DNA from: Mycoplasmatota bacterium
Lineage (GTDB): Bacteria; Bacillota_I; Bacilli_A; Izemoplasmatales; Izemoplasmataceae
Length of the DNA stretch: 64,000 nucleotides
Direction: 5' to 3'
NCBI GenBank assembly: GCA_030595255.1
Contig: JAUVDP010000001.1
Location: 31,979 to 95,978, forward strand
A model generated the notes under the pieces. That model saw only the letters and a program-made list of their open reading frames with translations. It was not told the origin of the DNA and made no database searches. A program made the position numbers and the translations under genes. This document shows, piece by piece, positions 8,106-17,255 of this stretch (position 1 is its first letter; each line of letters begins with the position of its first letter).

Positions 8106-9023
8106 ATGTATTCTTACATTGGTAAAAAAATTATATCTTCTCTTATAACTTTGTTGATAGTTATAACTGTAGTATTCTTTATGTTACGTGCGATCCCTGG
8201 TGGTCCATTTACGAGAGAAAAACCACTACCAGAAGCAACGAGAGAAAGACTTGAAGAAGCTTATGGATTAAATGAACCTTTAATAATGCAATATTTCATT
8301 TATTTAGGGAACTTAACTCAAGGAGATTTAGGACCTTCATTTAATCAGCCTGCTTATACTGTTAATGAGCTTCTAATTGAAGGAATTCCACAAACTGCAA
8401 AGATTGGTGGGTTAGCAGTTATATTCATTATTTCACTTGGAATACCTCTAGGGGTAATATCCGCATTAAAATCTAATACTTCAATTGATTATGGAGTTAC
8501 GATTATAGCAACACTTGGAATAACCGTACCAAGTTTTGTTATTGGGACATTATTTATTTTGGCTGCAAGGGATATATCCTGGATGCCAGTTGGAGGACTT
8601 GATACCCCTGTAGCATTTATTGGACCTGTAGTAGCTTTATCTGGATATTCACTATCTTTTGTAGCTAGATTAACACGATCAAGTATGTTAGAAGTATTAA
8701 GACAAGATTATATTAGAACTGCAAGAGCTAATGGGATTTCGGAGTTTAAGGTTATTTTTAAACATGCTCTTAAAAATAGTTTAATTCCAGTTACGACTTA
8801 TATAGGACCAATGATTGCAGCATTAATGACAGGATCTTTCGTAATTGAAAAGATATTTGTTATAAATGGTATTGGTAAATATTTTACTGAGTCAGTGCAA
8901 GCACAGGATTATACTCTAGTTATTGGAGTAACAATATTCTACGCAGCATTCTATATCTTTATGGTATTCTTAGTTGATATTTTATATTCTATTATCGATC
9001 CAAGAATTAAGATGGAAGGATAG
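8106..9023 (+). CDS. oppB: Oligopeptide ABC transporter permease OppB
   Basis: First membrane subunit of a peptide importer, 305 aa with six hydrophobic segments. It starts MYSYIGKKIISSLITLLIV and has the family N-terminal FFMLRAIPGGPF and the EAA loop RQDYIRTARANGISEFKVIFKHALKNSL (about residues 198-225; the last part contacts the ATPases). A longer in-frame TTG start at 8073 is rejected, because AGAAGGAG just precedes the ATG at 8106. First gene of the oppBCDF-A operon. Confidence 0.93.
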   Translation: MYSYIGKKIISSLITLLIVITVVFFMLRAIPGGPFTREKPLPEATRERLEEAYGLNEPLIMQYFIYLGNLTQGDLGPSFNQPAYTVNELLIEGIPQTAKIGGLAVIFIISLGIPLGVISALKSNTSIDYGVTIIATLGITVPSFVIGTLFILAARDISWMPVGGLDTPVAFIGPVVALSGYSLSFVARLTRSSMLEVLRQDYIRTARANGISEFKVIFKHALKNSLIPVTTYIGPMIAALMTGSFVIEKIFVINGIGKYFTESVQAQDYTLVIGVTIFYAAFYIFMVFLVDILYSIIDPRIKMEG

Positions 9024-9032
9024 GAGAATATT

Positions 9033-10286
9033 ATGGATAAAAATAAATTTAAGTTATTAGAAACTAGTCAAAAGTTAGATAAAGAGCAAACTAGAAAAAG
9101 TTTAACATATTGGCAAGATGTTTGGAGAAGATTAAGAAAAAATAAACTGTCTGTGTTAGGTTTAATTGGAGTTGTTACTATATTGTTATTTGCTACAGTA
9201 GGACAATGGTTAAATCCACATGATTATGATGCACAAAATAGAGATTTTAAAAATATTCCTCCTACTTTTGAAATTTTCAAAATAGACGAAGACATGTATG
9301 TCTATTTATCAGATATGTATGAGTTAATATTAGTAAGTGAGAATGGGAAACTATTAGCTAAATTTGATAGTAGTCCTAGTGATTTAGATCCTATAACAAA
9401 GATTAAAGATTTTAGATTACTTGATGAAAATGATGTATTGATTACTTTTGTTGAAATTGATTTCAGCTATAGTACAGATCCTTTAAAAGCTGATGAAAAT
9501 ATATTATATAGTATCCTTTATAAGGATGTAGAGTATAAAGAAACTTATACTAAAGTAAGAAATGTAACATTTATATTAGGTACTGATACAGTTGGTAGAG
9601 ATTTACTTTCTAGAGTAATGTATGGTACTGGTATATCATTAACTATTGCTTTTGTTGCAGCATTTATTAACTTCTTTGTTGGTGTTTTATACGGAAGTTT
9701 TGCTGGTTTCTTTGGTGGTAGAACCGATAACATTATGATGAGAATTGTTGATATAATTAACTCGATTCCATTATTATTGTATGTAATATTATTAATGGTT
9801 GTTCTTAAAGATAGTGATTTTGAAAAATATATACTTGATCCAATATTTGGAGCAGGTGGACTTGGAACTATTATTATTGCCTTAATCAGTGTTTACTGGG
9901 TTGGTATGGCACGTTTAGTTAGAGGTCAAGTGTTAAGTCTTAAAGAACAAGAATATGTATTAGCTGCTAGAACTATTGGAGTTAGTAATTACAAAATTGT
10001 TACAAAACATTTAATACCGAATGCTTTAGGGCCAATTATTGTTACAATGACAATGATGATTCCTGCTGCTGTATTTACAGAAGCTTTCTTAAGCTTTATT
10101 GGGTTAGGAATTTCTGCACCTAGATCTTCTTTAGGTACGTTAACATCTGCTGGTGCAGATATTATGCAAACGTATGCTTACCAATTAATTGTTCCAGCAT
10201 TAGGTATAGCATTTATGATGTTATCATTTAACTTCCTTGGGGATGGATTAAGAGATGCATTAGACCCAAGATTGAGAAAAGGTTAG
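9033..10286 (+). CDS. oppC: Oligopeptide ABC transporter permease OppC with an enlarged external domain
   Basis: Second membrane subunit, 417 aa against about 300 for typical OppC. The first membrane segment (about 42-62) is followed by an additional acidic, Tyr-rich region of about 100 residues before the conserved LGTDTVGRDLLSRV (about residue 185), after which the permease core and EAA loop (EYVLAARTIGVSNYKIVTKH) are normal. The insert should lie on the outer face, where OppA docks, so it may take part in substrate-protein recognition. Ten bases separate it from oppB. Confidence 0.93.
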   Translation: MDKNKFKLLETSQKLDKEQTRKSLTYWQDVWRRLRKNKLSVLGLIGVVTILLFATVGQWLNPHDYDAQNRDFKNIPPTFEIFKIDEDMYVYLSDMYELILVSENGKLLAKFDSSPSDLDPITKIKDFRLLDENDVLITFVEIDFSYSTDPLKADENILYSILYKDVEYKETYTKVRNVTFILGTDTVGRDLLSRVMYGTGISLTIAFVAAFINFFVGVLYGSFAGFFGGRTDNIMMRIVDIINSIPLLLYVILLMVVLKDSDFEKYILDPIFGAGGLGTIIIALISVYWVGMARLVRGQVLSLKEQEYVLAARTIGVSNYKIVTKHLIPNALGPIIVTMTMMIPAAVFTEAFLSFIGLGISAPRSSLGTLTSAGADIMQTYAYQLIVPALGIAFMMLSFNFLGDGLRDALDPRLRKG

Positions 10287-10295
10287 GTGAATGAT

Positions 10296-11414
10296 ATGAA
10301 TAACGAAAATATGTTAGAAATAAAGAATCTTGAAACATCATTCTTTACTCACCTAGGTGAAGTAAAAGCTGTTAGAAATATATCTTATAGCCTTAAAAAA
10401 GGTGGAATCTTAGGTATAGTTGGAGAATCAGGTAGTGGTAAAAGTGTAACTTTACTATCTGTTATGAGACTTATTGAAGATCCAGGAAAAATCAAAAATG
10501 GTGAAATTATTTTTGATGGTGTTGATTTAACAAAAATTTCAAAAACAGAAATTCAGGATATAAGAGGTAGTGATATCTCAATGATTTTCCAAGATCCAAT
10601 GACATCAATTAATCCTGTATTTACAATTCAAAATCAAATGGTAGAAGTAATTAGAAGACATATGCTTATTTCTAAAGCTACTGCTATTATGGAAGCTCAA
10701 GAAATGAGTAATATAAGTAAAAAAGAAAAAGCTTTAAAGAATATTGAAGATGGATATTTAAGAAAGCTTAATAGAAAAGAAGCACTAGAACGTGCTATCT
10801 ATTATTTAGGTTTAGTAGGAATACCAGAACCTGAAGTTAGAATTAAACAGTATCCACATCAATTTTCAGGTGGTATGAGACAAAGAGTTTTAATTGCTAT
10901 GGCGTTATCTTGTGAACCTAAGTTGCTTATCGCAGATGAGCCAACAACAGCTTTAGACGTTACAATACAAGCTCAAATTTTAGATTTACTTAAAAAAATA
11001 CAAAAAGAATTAGGTACATCTATTATATTCATTACACATGACCTTGGTGTTATAGCTGAGGTATGTGAAAATGTTATAGTAATGTATGGTGGTATGGTTA
11101 TGGAAAAAGGAACAGTAAATGAAATATTTTACTCTCCACAACATCCATATACAAAAGGACTACATCAATCTATCCCGAAAAATATTTCAGGGCATAAAAA
11201 AAGATTAGTTCCTATTGAAGGTTCTCCTCCAGACTTAATGAATCCTCCAAAAGGATGTCCATTTAGTCCGAGATGTAAACATGCAATGCAAATTTGTATT
11301 GAAGAGGCTGCACCACTAGCTAAAGTTAGTGAAACACAATATTCTGCTTGTTGGTTACAACATCAAGATTCACCTGATGTAGAAGGATTTACTAAATCAG
11401 GAGGTGTCAAGTAA
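10296..11414 (+). CDS. oppD: Oligopeptide ABC transporter ATPase OppD
   Basis: First ATPase subunit. Walker A GESGSGKS, Q-loop MIFQDPMTSINP, signature FSGGMRQRV, Walker B LLIADEPTTALDV and the C-terminal oligopeptide-binding Cys cluster (CPFSPRCKHAMQIC) are present. The region after the Q-loop is lengthened by a charged helical stretch of about 40 residues compared with Bacillus OppD. GTG at 10287 is in frame, but AGGTGA (10285-10290) positions the ATG at 10296 better. It overlaps oppF by one base. Confidence 0.93.
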   Translation: MNNENMLEIKNLETSFFTHLGEVKAVRNISYSLKKGGILGIVGESGSGKSVTLLSVMRLIEDPGKIKNGEIIFDGVDLTKISKTEIQDIRGSDISMIFQDPMTSINPVFTIQNQMVEVIRRHMLISKATAIMEAQEMSNISKKEKALKNIEDGYLRKLNRKEALERAIYYLGLVGIPEPEVRIKQYPHQFSGGMRQRVLIAMALSCEPKLLIADEPTTALDVTIQAQILDLLKKIQKELGTSIIFITHDLGVIAEVCENVIVMYGGMVMEKGTVNEIFYSPQHPYTKGLHQSIPKNISGHKKRLVPIEGSPPDLMNPPKGCPFSPRCKHAMQICIEEAAPLAKVSETQYSACWLQHQDSPDVEGFTKSGGVK

Positions 11415-12571
11415 TGGAAGACAGAAAAGTATTATTAGAAGTTAAAAATCTTAAAAAACATTTTATTATTAAAAAAGATATTCTTGGTAAAGCTAAGAAA
11501 ACTGTTCATGCAGTAGATGGTATTAATTTTAAAATTTATCAAGGTGAAACATTTGGACTTGTAGGTGAAAGTGGTTGTGGTAAATCAACAACTGGTAGAA
11601 CTATTATTGGATTATACAAAAATACTTCAGGAGAAGTTTTCTTTGATGGTGAATTATTATCAACTGGATATGAAGAAAATAAACTTCGAATAGGAAAGCT
11701 TAAAAGAAAACTAAAAAGAGAATTAAAAAAATTACCAGAAGATGCAAGTAAAAACGAAATAGAAGAAATAAAAGAAAAATATAATGAACTTCTTAATGTT
11801 CAAAAATCTGAACTTAAAGAGAAAAAACAAACATCTAAATCACTTGGAAGAAACCAACGTGATATTCAAATGATTTTCCAGGATCCTTATGCCTCACTAA
11901 ATCCTAGAATGACAGTTAGTGAAATTATAGCTGAAGGTATTAGGACTCATAATTTATTGCAAGGACCTGAAGTTTCAGAAAGAGTTTTTGTACTTCTTGA
12001 AAGAGTTGGATTAAAAAGAGAACATGCTTCTCGTTATCCTCATGAATTTAGTGGTGGACAACGTCAAAGAATAGGAATAGCACGTGCTTTAGCAGTTGAT
12101 CCAAAATTAATTATTGCGGATGAACCTATTAGTGCATTAGATGTTTCAATTCAAGCACAAGTAGTAAATATGCTTGAGGATTTACAAGAAGAATTTGGAT
12201 TAACATATTTGTTTATTGCACATGATTTATCTATGGTAAAATATATAAGTGATAGAATTGGAGTTATGTATTTAGGAAAATTGATGGAAGTATCTGAAAG
12301 TGACCCATTATATGAACTACCATTACATCCATATACTCAATCATTATTGTCTTCAATTCCACTTCCTGATCCAGATGCAAATTTGAGAAGCGAGAGAATC
12401 GTACTTCAGGGTGATGTATCAAGCCCGATTAATCCTAAACCAGGCTGTAGATTTGCTGAAAGATGTAGATTTGCTAAGGGCGAATGTTTTACTGAATCAC
12501 CTGAATTAGATGAAATATTACCAGGTAGATTTGTAGCTTGTCATCACGTTAAAGAAATCAATAAACTTTAA
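11414..12571 (+). CDS. oppF: Oligopeptide ABC transporter ATPase OppF
   Basis: Second ATPase subunit, 385 aa against about 310-330 usual. Walker A GESGCGKST, Q-loop MIFQDPYASLNP, signature FSGGQRQRIGIARAL, Walker B LIIADEPISALDV and the Cys motif CRFAERCRFAKGEC are intact. Between Walker A and the Q-loop lies an extra Lys/Glu-rich, probably coiled-coil region of about 60 residues (about 95-150). The ATG overlaps the oppD TAA. A non-T-tailed hairpin and oppA follow. Confidence 0.93.
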   Translation: MEDRKVLLEVKNLKKHFIIKKDILGKAKKTVHAVDGINFKIYQGETFGLVGESGCGKSTTGRTIIGLYKNTSGEVFFDGELLSTGYEENKLRIGKLKRKLKRELKKLPEDASKNEIEEIKEKYNELLNVQKSELKEKKQTSKSLGRNQRDIQMIFQDPYASLNPRMTVSEIIAEGIRTHNLLQGPEVSERVFVLLERVGLKREHASRYPHEFSGGQRQRIGIARALAVDPKLIIADEPISALDVSIQAQVVNMLEDLQEEFGLTYLFIAHDLSMVKYISDRIGVMYLGKLMEVSESDPLYELPLHPYTQSLLSSIPLPDPDANLRSERIVLQGDVSSPINPKPGCRFAERCRFAKGECFTESPELDEILPGRFVACHHVKEINKL

Positions 12572-12600
12572 TAATCATAGGAATTCTACCTATGTTATTA
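12571..12600 (+). other. Intercistronic hairpin between oppF and oppA
   Basis: Arms ATAATCATAGG and CCTATGTTAT pair around an AATTCTA-like loop. No T-tract follows, so it probably acts as an mRNA-stabilising or processing element that raises oppA levels over the membrane subunits, as known for binding-protein operons. The role is inference. Confidence 0.5.
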
Positions 12601-12626
12601 TATAATAAAGAAAAAGGAGGAAACAA

Positions 12627-14333
12627 ATGAAAAAATTATTATTAGTATTTATGGCTTTGGCTTTAACTTTCACTTTAGCAGCATGTGCTGACGATGAAAG
12701 CGATGACGTTGTTCTAAATTGGAACATCGGAGCTGATCCTAGAACATTAGATCCAGGTTTAAATGGAGCTAGTGATGGTGGAGATGTTATTAATAACACT
12801 TTCGAAGGATTAGTAAGAGAGAAAAATGGGGAAGTATTCCCTGGAATGGCATCAGATTGGACAGTTTCTGCTGATGGTTTAACAGTTACTTTCGATATGA
12901 GAGAAGATGCTAAATGGTCAGACGGTACTGCTTTAAATGCCGACGACTTTGTACGTTCATGGTTACGTGCAATGGACCCAAGAAATGTTTCTGAATATGC
13001 TTGGATATGGTATTACACTAATGTAGTTGGAGCTGCAGAATTTGCTGATTCAGCAAGTGATTCTGATTCTGATTTAGATGATCTTAAAGCTGCTGTTGGA
13101 ATTAAATCTTTAGAAAACGGAACTAAATTAGAAGTTAAATTAACTTCTCCAACAGACTGGTTTATTAGTTTAATGGCTTTCTATCATTTCATGCCTGTAC
13201 CTACTACAGCTTCATCTGAAGGTGAAGGATCTTGGGCTAAAGATGCTGAATTATCAATTTCTAACGGACCGTTTACTTTATCTGAGTATACAGTTGGAGA
13301 TGGTTTAGTATTAGTTAAAAATGATAATTACTGGAACGCTGAAAATGTTGGTATTGACGTAATTAATGGATATTTCATTGATAACTCAACTACTGCTTAT
13401 GCTAAATATTATGCTGGTGAATTAGACTTTATTCCTAGTGTACCTACTACAGAGATTCCTGCATTTATGATTTCTAACACTGAATTCCACGTATTCCCAT
13501 TATTAGGGACTTACTATGTTAACTTCAACCTTTCTGGTTGTACTGACTTAGGTGGAACTAGAGATATTGGAACTAGAGACAACGATATATTCTGTAATCA
13601 AAATTTAAGAACTGCACTTGCTTTATCTTTAGATAGAGATGAAATTACTGAAGCGTTAGGTGCTGGACAAGTTCCTGCTGCTGGATTTATACCTCCAGGA
13701 TTCGCTGATAACACTGGTGCTGATTTCTACGACACATCTAAAAACGATTCAGATATCGTTACTGATGATGGTGCTATGGCTCAAGCGGTTACTTTATTTG
13801 CTTTAGCTGCTACTGAATTAAATATGACTGTTGCTGAATTACAAGCAGAGTTAAGCACAAAAGAATATGCTCATAATACTTCTGACTCACATCAATTGGT
13901 TGCAGAATTAATGCAAGCTATGTGGTTAGAAAACTTAGGATTCACTATCCAAATTACAAATGAACCTTGGGCTTTATTCCAAGTTTCAAGAACTGAAGGA
14001 GACTTCGACATGGCTCGTGGTGGATGGTTAACAGACTTTATGGATCCTTCTGGAATGATTGGTATCTTTACTCCTGGTAATGCATACAATGATCCAGATT
14101 ATCTTAATCCTGCGTTTGTTGCATTTATAACTACAGCTGCTGAAGCAACTACATCTGCAACTCACTTCGACGCATTATACGATGCTCATGCAGTATTTAT
14201 GACTGATATGCCTGTAATTCCGGTTTATCACTACAATGACTCAATGTTAGTTAAATCTTACGTTGTTGGTTGGAGTAGATCAGTATTAGGTGGAGTTGAC
14301 TTCTCAACTGCTACAATTGAAAAAACAGATTAA
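12627..14333 (+). CDS. oppA: Oligopeptide-binding lipoprotein OppA
   Basis: Extracellular substrate-binding protein of the Opp importer, 568 aa, family SBP_bac_5. An N-terminal lipoprotein signal with lipobox LAAC (Cys20) anchors it to the membrane. The family start region (NWNIGADPRTLDPGLNG) and NNTFEGLVR are clear, with later RTALALSLDRDEI and DFMDPSGMIGIF. Unlike usual operons it is the last gene. The RBS is AAGGAGG. Codon choice is richer in GCT/GAC than in neighbours, as expected for a highly expressed gene. A strong terminator follows. Confidence 0.95.
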   Translation: MKKLLLVFMALALTFTLAACADDESDDVVLNWNIGADPRTLDPGLNGASDGGDVINNTFEGLVREKNGEVFPGMASDWTVSADGLTVTFDMREDAKWSDGTALNADDFVRSWLRAMDPRNVSEYAWIWYYTNVVGAAEFADSASDSDSDLDDLKAAVGIKSLENGTKLEVKLTSPTDWFISLMAFYHFMPVPTTASSEGEGSWAKDAELSISNGPFTLSEYTVGDGLVLVKNDNYWNAENVGIDVINGYFIDNSTTAYAKYYAGELDFIPSVPTTEIPAFMISNTEFHVFPLLGTYYVNFNLSGCTDLGGTRDIGTRDNDIFCNQNLRTALALSLDRDEITEALGAGQVPAAGFIPPGFADNTGADFYDTSKNDSDIVTDDGAMAQAVTLFALAATELNMTVAELQAELSTKEYAHNTSDSHQLVAELMQAMWLENLGFTIQITNEPWALFQVSRTEGDFDMARGGWLTDFMDPSGMIGIFTPGNAYNDPDYLNPAFVAFITTAAEATTSATHFDALYDAHAVFMTDMPVIPVYHYNDSMLVKSYVVGWSRSVLGGVDFSTATIEKTD

Positions 14334-14363
14334 GAAATCTACTTAAGACTAAATTATTAAATT

Positions 14364-14390
14364 AAAGGAATCCAATGGATTCCTTTTTTT
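14364..14390 (+). terminator. opp operon terminator
   Basis: Stem AAAGGAATCC/GGATTCCTTT with a short AAT loop and seven or more T residues. Confidence 0.9.
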
Positions 14391-14534
14391 TATTTTCTCT
14401 TGAAAAAAGCTAGTAAAATTGTTAAATTAGATATATATAATTTTTAAATTGAGTAATAATAATAATATATTTGTATTTACTATAGATAATAGTAAAAAAC
14501 ACGCTATAATATAAGATAGAAATGAGATGATTAA

Positions 14535-15293
14535 ATGAAAGTATTATTCATTGGAGACGTTTTTGGTACTAGAGGAATGGAAGCACTTAATAAGTACTTA
14601 CCAGAAATTAAACAAGAACACAAACCTAATTTAATTTTTGTTAATGGAGAAAATATTGATAAAGGATTTGGGATTAGTGAAAAGATATATAAAGAATTAA
14701 TGATTATGGGAGTAAATGTTGTAACTTTAGGAAATCATTCTTTTTCTAAAAGAGAATTAGTTGATTTCATAGATGAGTCTAATATAATAAGACCAGCTAA
14801 CTATAGTGATGCAGTACCTGGTAGAGGATATATAACAGTTAAATACAATACTAAGTTAGTTACTGTAATTAATTTAATGGGACGTATCTTTATGGGTGAT
14901 CCACTTGATAATCCATTTAAAAGAGCAGATGAAATCTTAGAAGAGATTAATAGTGATTTTATCTTTGTTGATATGCATGCTGAAGCAACATCTGAAAAGA
15001 TAGCTATGGCTCATTATCTGGATGGAAGAGTAACTGCAGTAGTAGGAACACACACACACGTGCCTACGGCTGATGCTATGGTGTTTCCAAAAGGAACTAT
15101 GTATATTTCTGACATTGGAATGACTGGCGCTAAATACGGTATATTAGGGGCAGATAAAGAAATTATTATTAATAAATTCTTAACAGGTATGCCACAAAGA
15201 ATAAAAGAGTCTTTAGCTACTGAACTACAATTTAATGCAGTAATAATGGATACAGTGTTAAATAAGATAAAGGCTATAAACATCTATGAATAA
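14535..15293 (+). CDS. ymdB: YmdB-family metallophosphoesterase
   Basis: Calcineurin-like phosphodiesterase of the TIGR00282/YmdB family, 252 aa (usual about 260). The Bacillus homologue hydrolyses 2',3'-cyclic nucleotides and affects motility and biofilm switching. Metal ligands are visible in FIGDVFG, NGENIDKG, LGNHSF, DMHAEATSEK and GTHTHV. It begins MKVLFIGDVFG after a weak GAGATGA site. It usually follows rny directly; here the IS and opp operon (about 8.7 kb) separate them. Confidence 0.93.
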   Translation: MKVLFIGDVFGTRGMEALNKYLPEIKQEHKPNLIFVNGENIDKGFGISEKIYKELMIMGVNVVTLGNHSFSKRELVDFIDESNIIRPANYSDAVPGRGYITVKYNTKLVTVINLMGRIFMGDPLDNPFKRADEILEEINSDFIFVDMHAEATSEKIAMAHYLDGRVTAVVGTHTHVPTADAMVFPKGTMYISDIGMTGAKYGILGADKEIIINKFLTGMPQRIKESLATELQFNAVIMDTVLNKIKAINIYE

Positions 15294-15312
15294 GGAAACT
15301 TATTCATTTTGT
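15286..15312 (+). terminator. ymdB terminator
   Basis: Stem ATGAATAAG/CTTATTCAT with a GAAA tetraloop, containing the ymdB stop codon, followed by a T-rich tract. Confidence 0.7.
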
Positions 15313-15357
15313 TTGTGTAAGTAAGCAAAAATATATATAATTTAAATAGGTGATAAT

Positions 15358-16803
15358 ATGAATAAAAAAGATTATAGTAAATACTTTGTAAAACCTTCAA
15401 TAAAAGATGCGAGAAAAAGAAAAGTCGAGGACACAATTGTCATCGATTTTAATGAGTATTTTAACTTAAAAGGCTTTGGAAAAGGTAAAACATATAAGAT
15501 AGAAACATATGGATGTCAGGCAAATGAAGCAGACAGTGAAAAGATTAGTGGGATACTAGAAGCTCTTGAGTTTACAGAAAGTGAAACTTTAGAACACGCT
15601 GATATAATATTGCTAAATACTTGTGCTGTAAGAGAAAATGCAGAGAATAGAGTATTTGGTGAATTAGGTAGATTAAAGCAATACAAGAAGAATAATCCCG
15701 AATTAATCTTAGGTGTTTGTGGATGTATGCCTCAAGAAGAAAAAGTAGTAGATAAAATACTTAAGAAAATTCACTATGTAGACCTTGTATTTGGTACTCA
15801 TAATATCTATAAGCTACCAGAATATTTAGAAACTGTAATTCTTTCAAAAGAAAGAGTAATTGAAGTGTTCTCAGAACAAGGTTCTATAATAGAAAATATG
15901 CCAAGAATAAGAGAAAATAGCAGGAAAGCATGGGTTAACATAATGTATGGTTGTGACGAATTTTGCACCTATTGTATAGTCCCATATACGCGTGGAAAAG
16001 AACGTTCAAGAGACAAAGAACACATAATTCAAGAAGTAGAAGAGTTGATAAAAGAAGGGTATAAAGAAATCACATTATTAGGACAAAATGTTAACAGTTA
16101 TGGACGTGATTTCACTGATAAAAACTATAAATTTGCTCAGTTATTGACTGATTTGCAAAAATTACCAATAGATCGTGTCAGATTTACTACTTCACACCCA
16201 AAAGACTTTGACCTAGAGACTGTAAAAGTTATTGCAACTGGTGGTAATTTGATGCCATATATCCATTTACCAGTTCAATCTGGAAGTAATGAAATACTAA
16301 AAAGAATGAATCGTAAATATACTAAAGAATCATATATGCAATTAATAGACTGGATCTATGAGTATATTCCTAATGTATCCCTTACTACAGACATAATTGT
16401 AGGTTTTCCAGGTGAAACGGAAGAACAATTCAATATGACTTTAGATCTTGTTAAAGAGTGTAAATTTGAAGGTGCGTATACGTTTGTATACTCAAAAAGA
16501 GAAGGAACACCAGCTGCAACTTATGAAGATAACCTTACAATAGAAGATAAGAAGAAAAGGTTGTATAAACTTAATGATATAGTCAATGATGGCTATTTAA
16601 TAGGAAATGAAAGATTTGATGGCAAGGAAGTAAAAGTCCTAGTTGATGGAGTTAGTAAGAATAATGATGAGATTTTAGCAGGATATACAGAGAATAATAA
16701 GTTAGTTAATTTTAGAGGACCAGTTGAATTAATTGGAGAAATTGTTAAAGTAGTAATTACAGATGTAAAAACATGGTCTTTAACAGGTGATTTAGTTGAA
16801 TAG
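15358..16803 (+). CDS. miaB: tRNA-2-methylthio-N6-isopentenyladenosine synthase MiaB
   Basis: Radical-SAM methylthiotransferase that converts i6A37 to ms2i6A37 in tRNAs reading U-starting codons; partner of MiaA, encoded at 23962. The N-terminal UPF0004 domain carries Cys52 (YGCQANEAD), Cys89 (NTCAVRE) and the third cysteine near residue 123 for the auxiliary cluster. The radical-SAM motif is GCDEFCTYC (Cys199, 203, 206), and a C-terminal TRAM domain ends the 481-aa protein. RBS AGGTGAT. The next gene overlaps its end, as ymcB-ymcA in Bacillus. Confidence 0.96.
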   Translation: MNKKDYSKYFVKPSIKDARKRKVEDTIVIDFNEYFNLKGFGKGKTYKIETYGCQANEADSEKISGILEALEFTESETLEHADIILLNTCAVRENAENRVFGELGRLKQYKKNNPELILGVCGCMPQEEKVVDKILKKIHYVDLVFGTHNIYKLPEYLETVILSKERVIEVFSEQGSIIENMPRIRENSRKAWVNIMYGCDEFCTYCIVPYTRGKERSRDKEHIIQEVEELIKEGYKEITLLGQNVNSYGRDFTDKNYKFAQLLTDLQKLPIDRVRFTTSHPKDFDLETVKVIATGGNLMPYIHLPVQSGSNEILKRMNRKYTKESYMQLIDWIYEYIPNVSLTTDIIVGFPGETEEQFNMTLDLVKECKFEGAYTFVYSKREGTPAATYEDNLTIEDKKKRLYKLNDIVNDGYLIGNERFDGKEVKVLVDGVSKNNDEILAGYTENNKLVNFRGPVELIGEIVKVVITDVKTWSLTGDLVE

Positions 16804-17122
16804 TTTAAAAAACTTAATAAATGAACTAGAAAATGATGATCTTATTATAAGATTTAAAAAATTAGAAAATATTATTGACCAAGATAAAGAAATTAATAAA
16901 AATTTTAAGAATTTACTTGAACTTCAGAAAAAAATGGTAAATGATAGAGAAAAAAATCCGAGTAATTTTGAGAACTCTAGCAAGCTATATAAAATCGCTA
17001 AAAGCGCTTTAACTAGCAATATTATTATATCTGAGTATATAGAATTGTTAGAAGATATTAACTATGATTTACAAATGATACAAAATATCATAGGAACAGA
17101 AATTAGTGCTGATTTCGAATAA
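16796..17122 (+). CDS. ymcA: YmcA/YlbF-family protein (RicA-like)
   Basis: Small all-helical protein of 108 aa in the YlbF/YmcA family. In Bacillus the YmcA-YlbF-YaaT complex works with RNase Y in mRNA maturation and development. The helical pattern with LINELENDDLIIRFKKLENII fits, and its place directly after miaB is the same as Bacillus ymcA. The start is TTG at 16796, overlapping the miaB stop, with AGGTGA five bases upstream. Whether it is the YmcA or YlbF member is judged from position only. Confidence 0.72.
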   Translation: MNSLKNLINELENDDLIIRFKKLENIIDQDKEINKNFKNLLELQKKMVNDREKNPSNFENSSKLYKIAKSALTSNIIISEYIELLEDINYDLQMIQNIIGTEISADFE

Positions 17123-17188
17123 ATTATTTCGATTAAAGGCACTTTTTTATTGAAATGGTGGGAAACGCCTTGTAAAAGCAATTTCCTA

Positions 17189-17217
17189 TTGATTAATAAT
17201 TTTTAATGTTGTATAAT
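17189..17217 (+). promoter_or_regulatory. Sigma-A promoter before the 17256-mutS operon
   Basis: TTGATT (17189-17194), a 17-base spacer and TATAAT (17212-17217), about 40 bases before the start codon. Confidence 0.75.
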
Positions 17218-17255
17218 GATAAATGGAAGTGTCAATCAGTAAAGGAGATGTTAAA

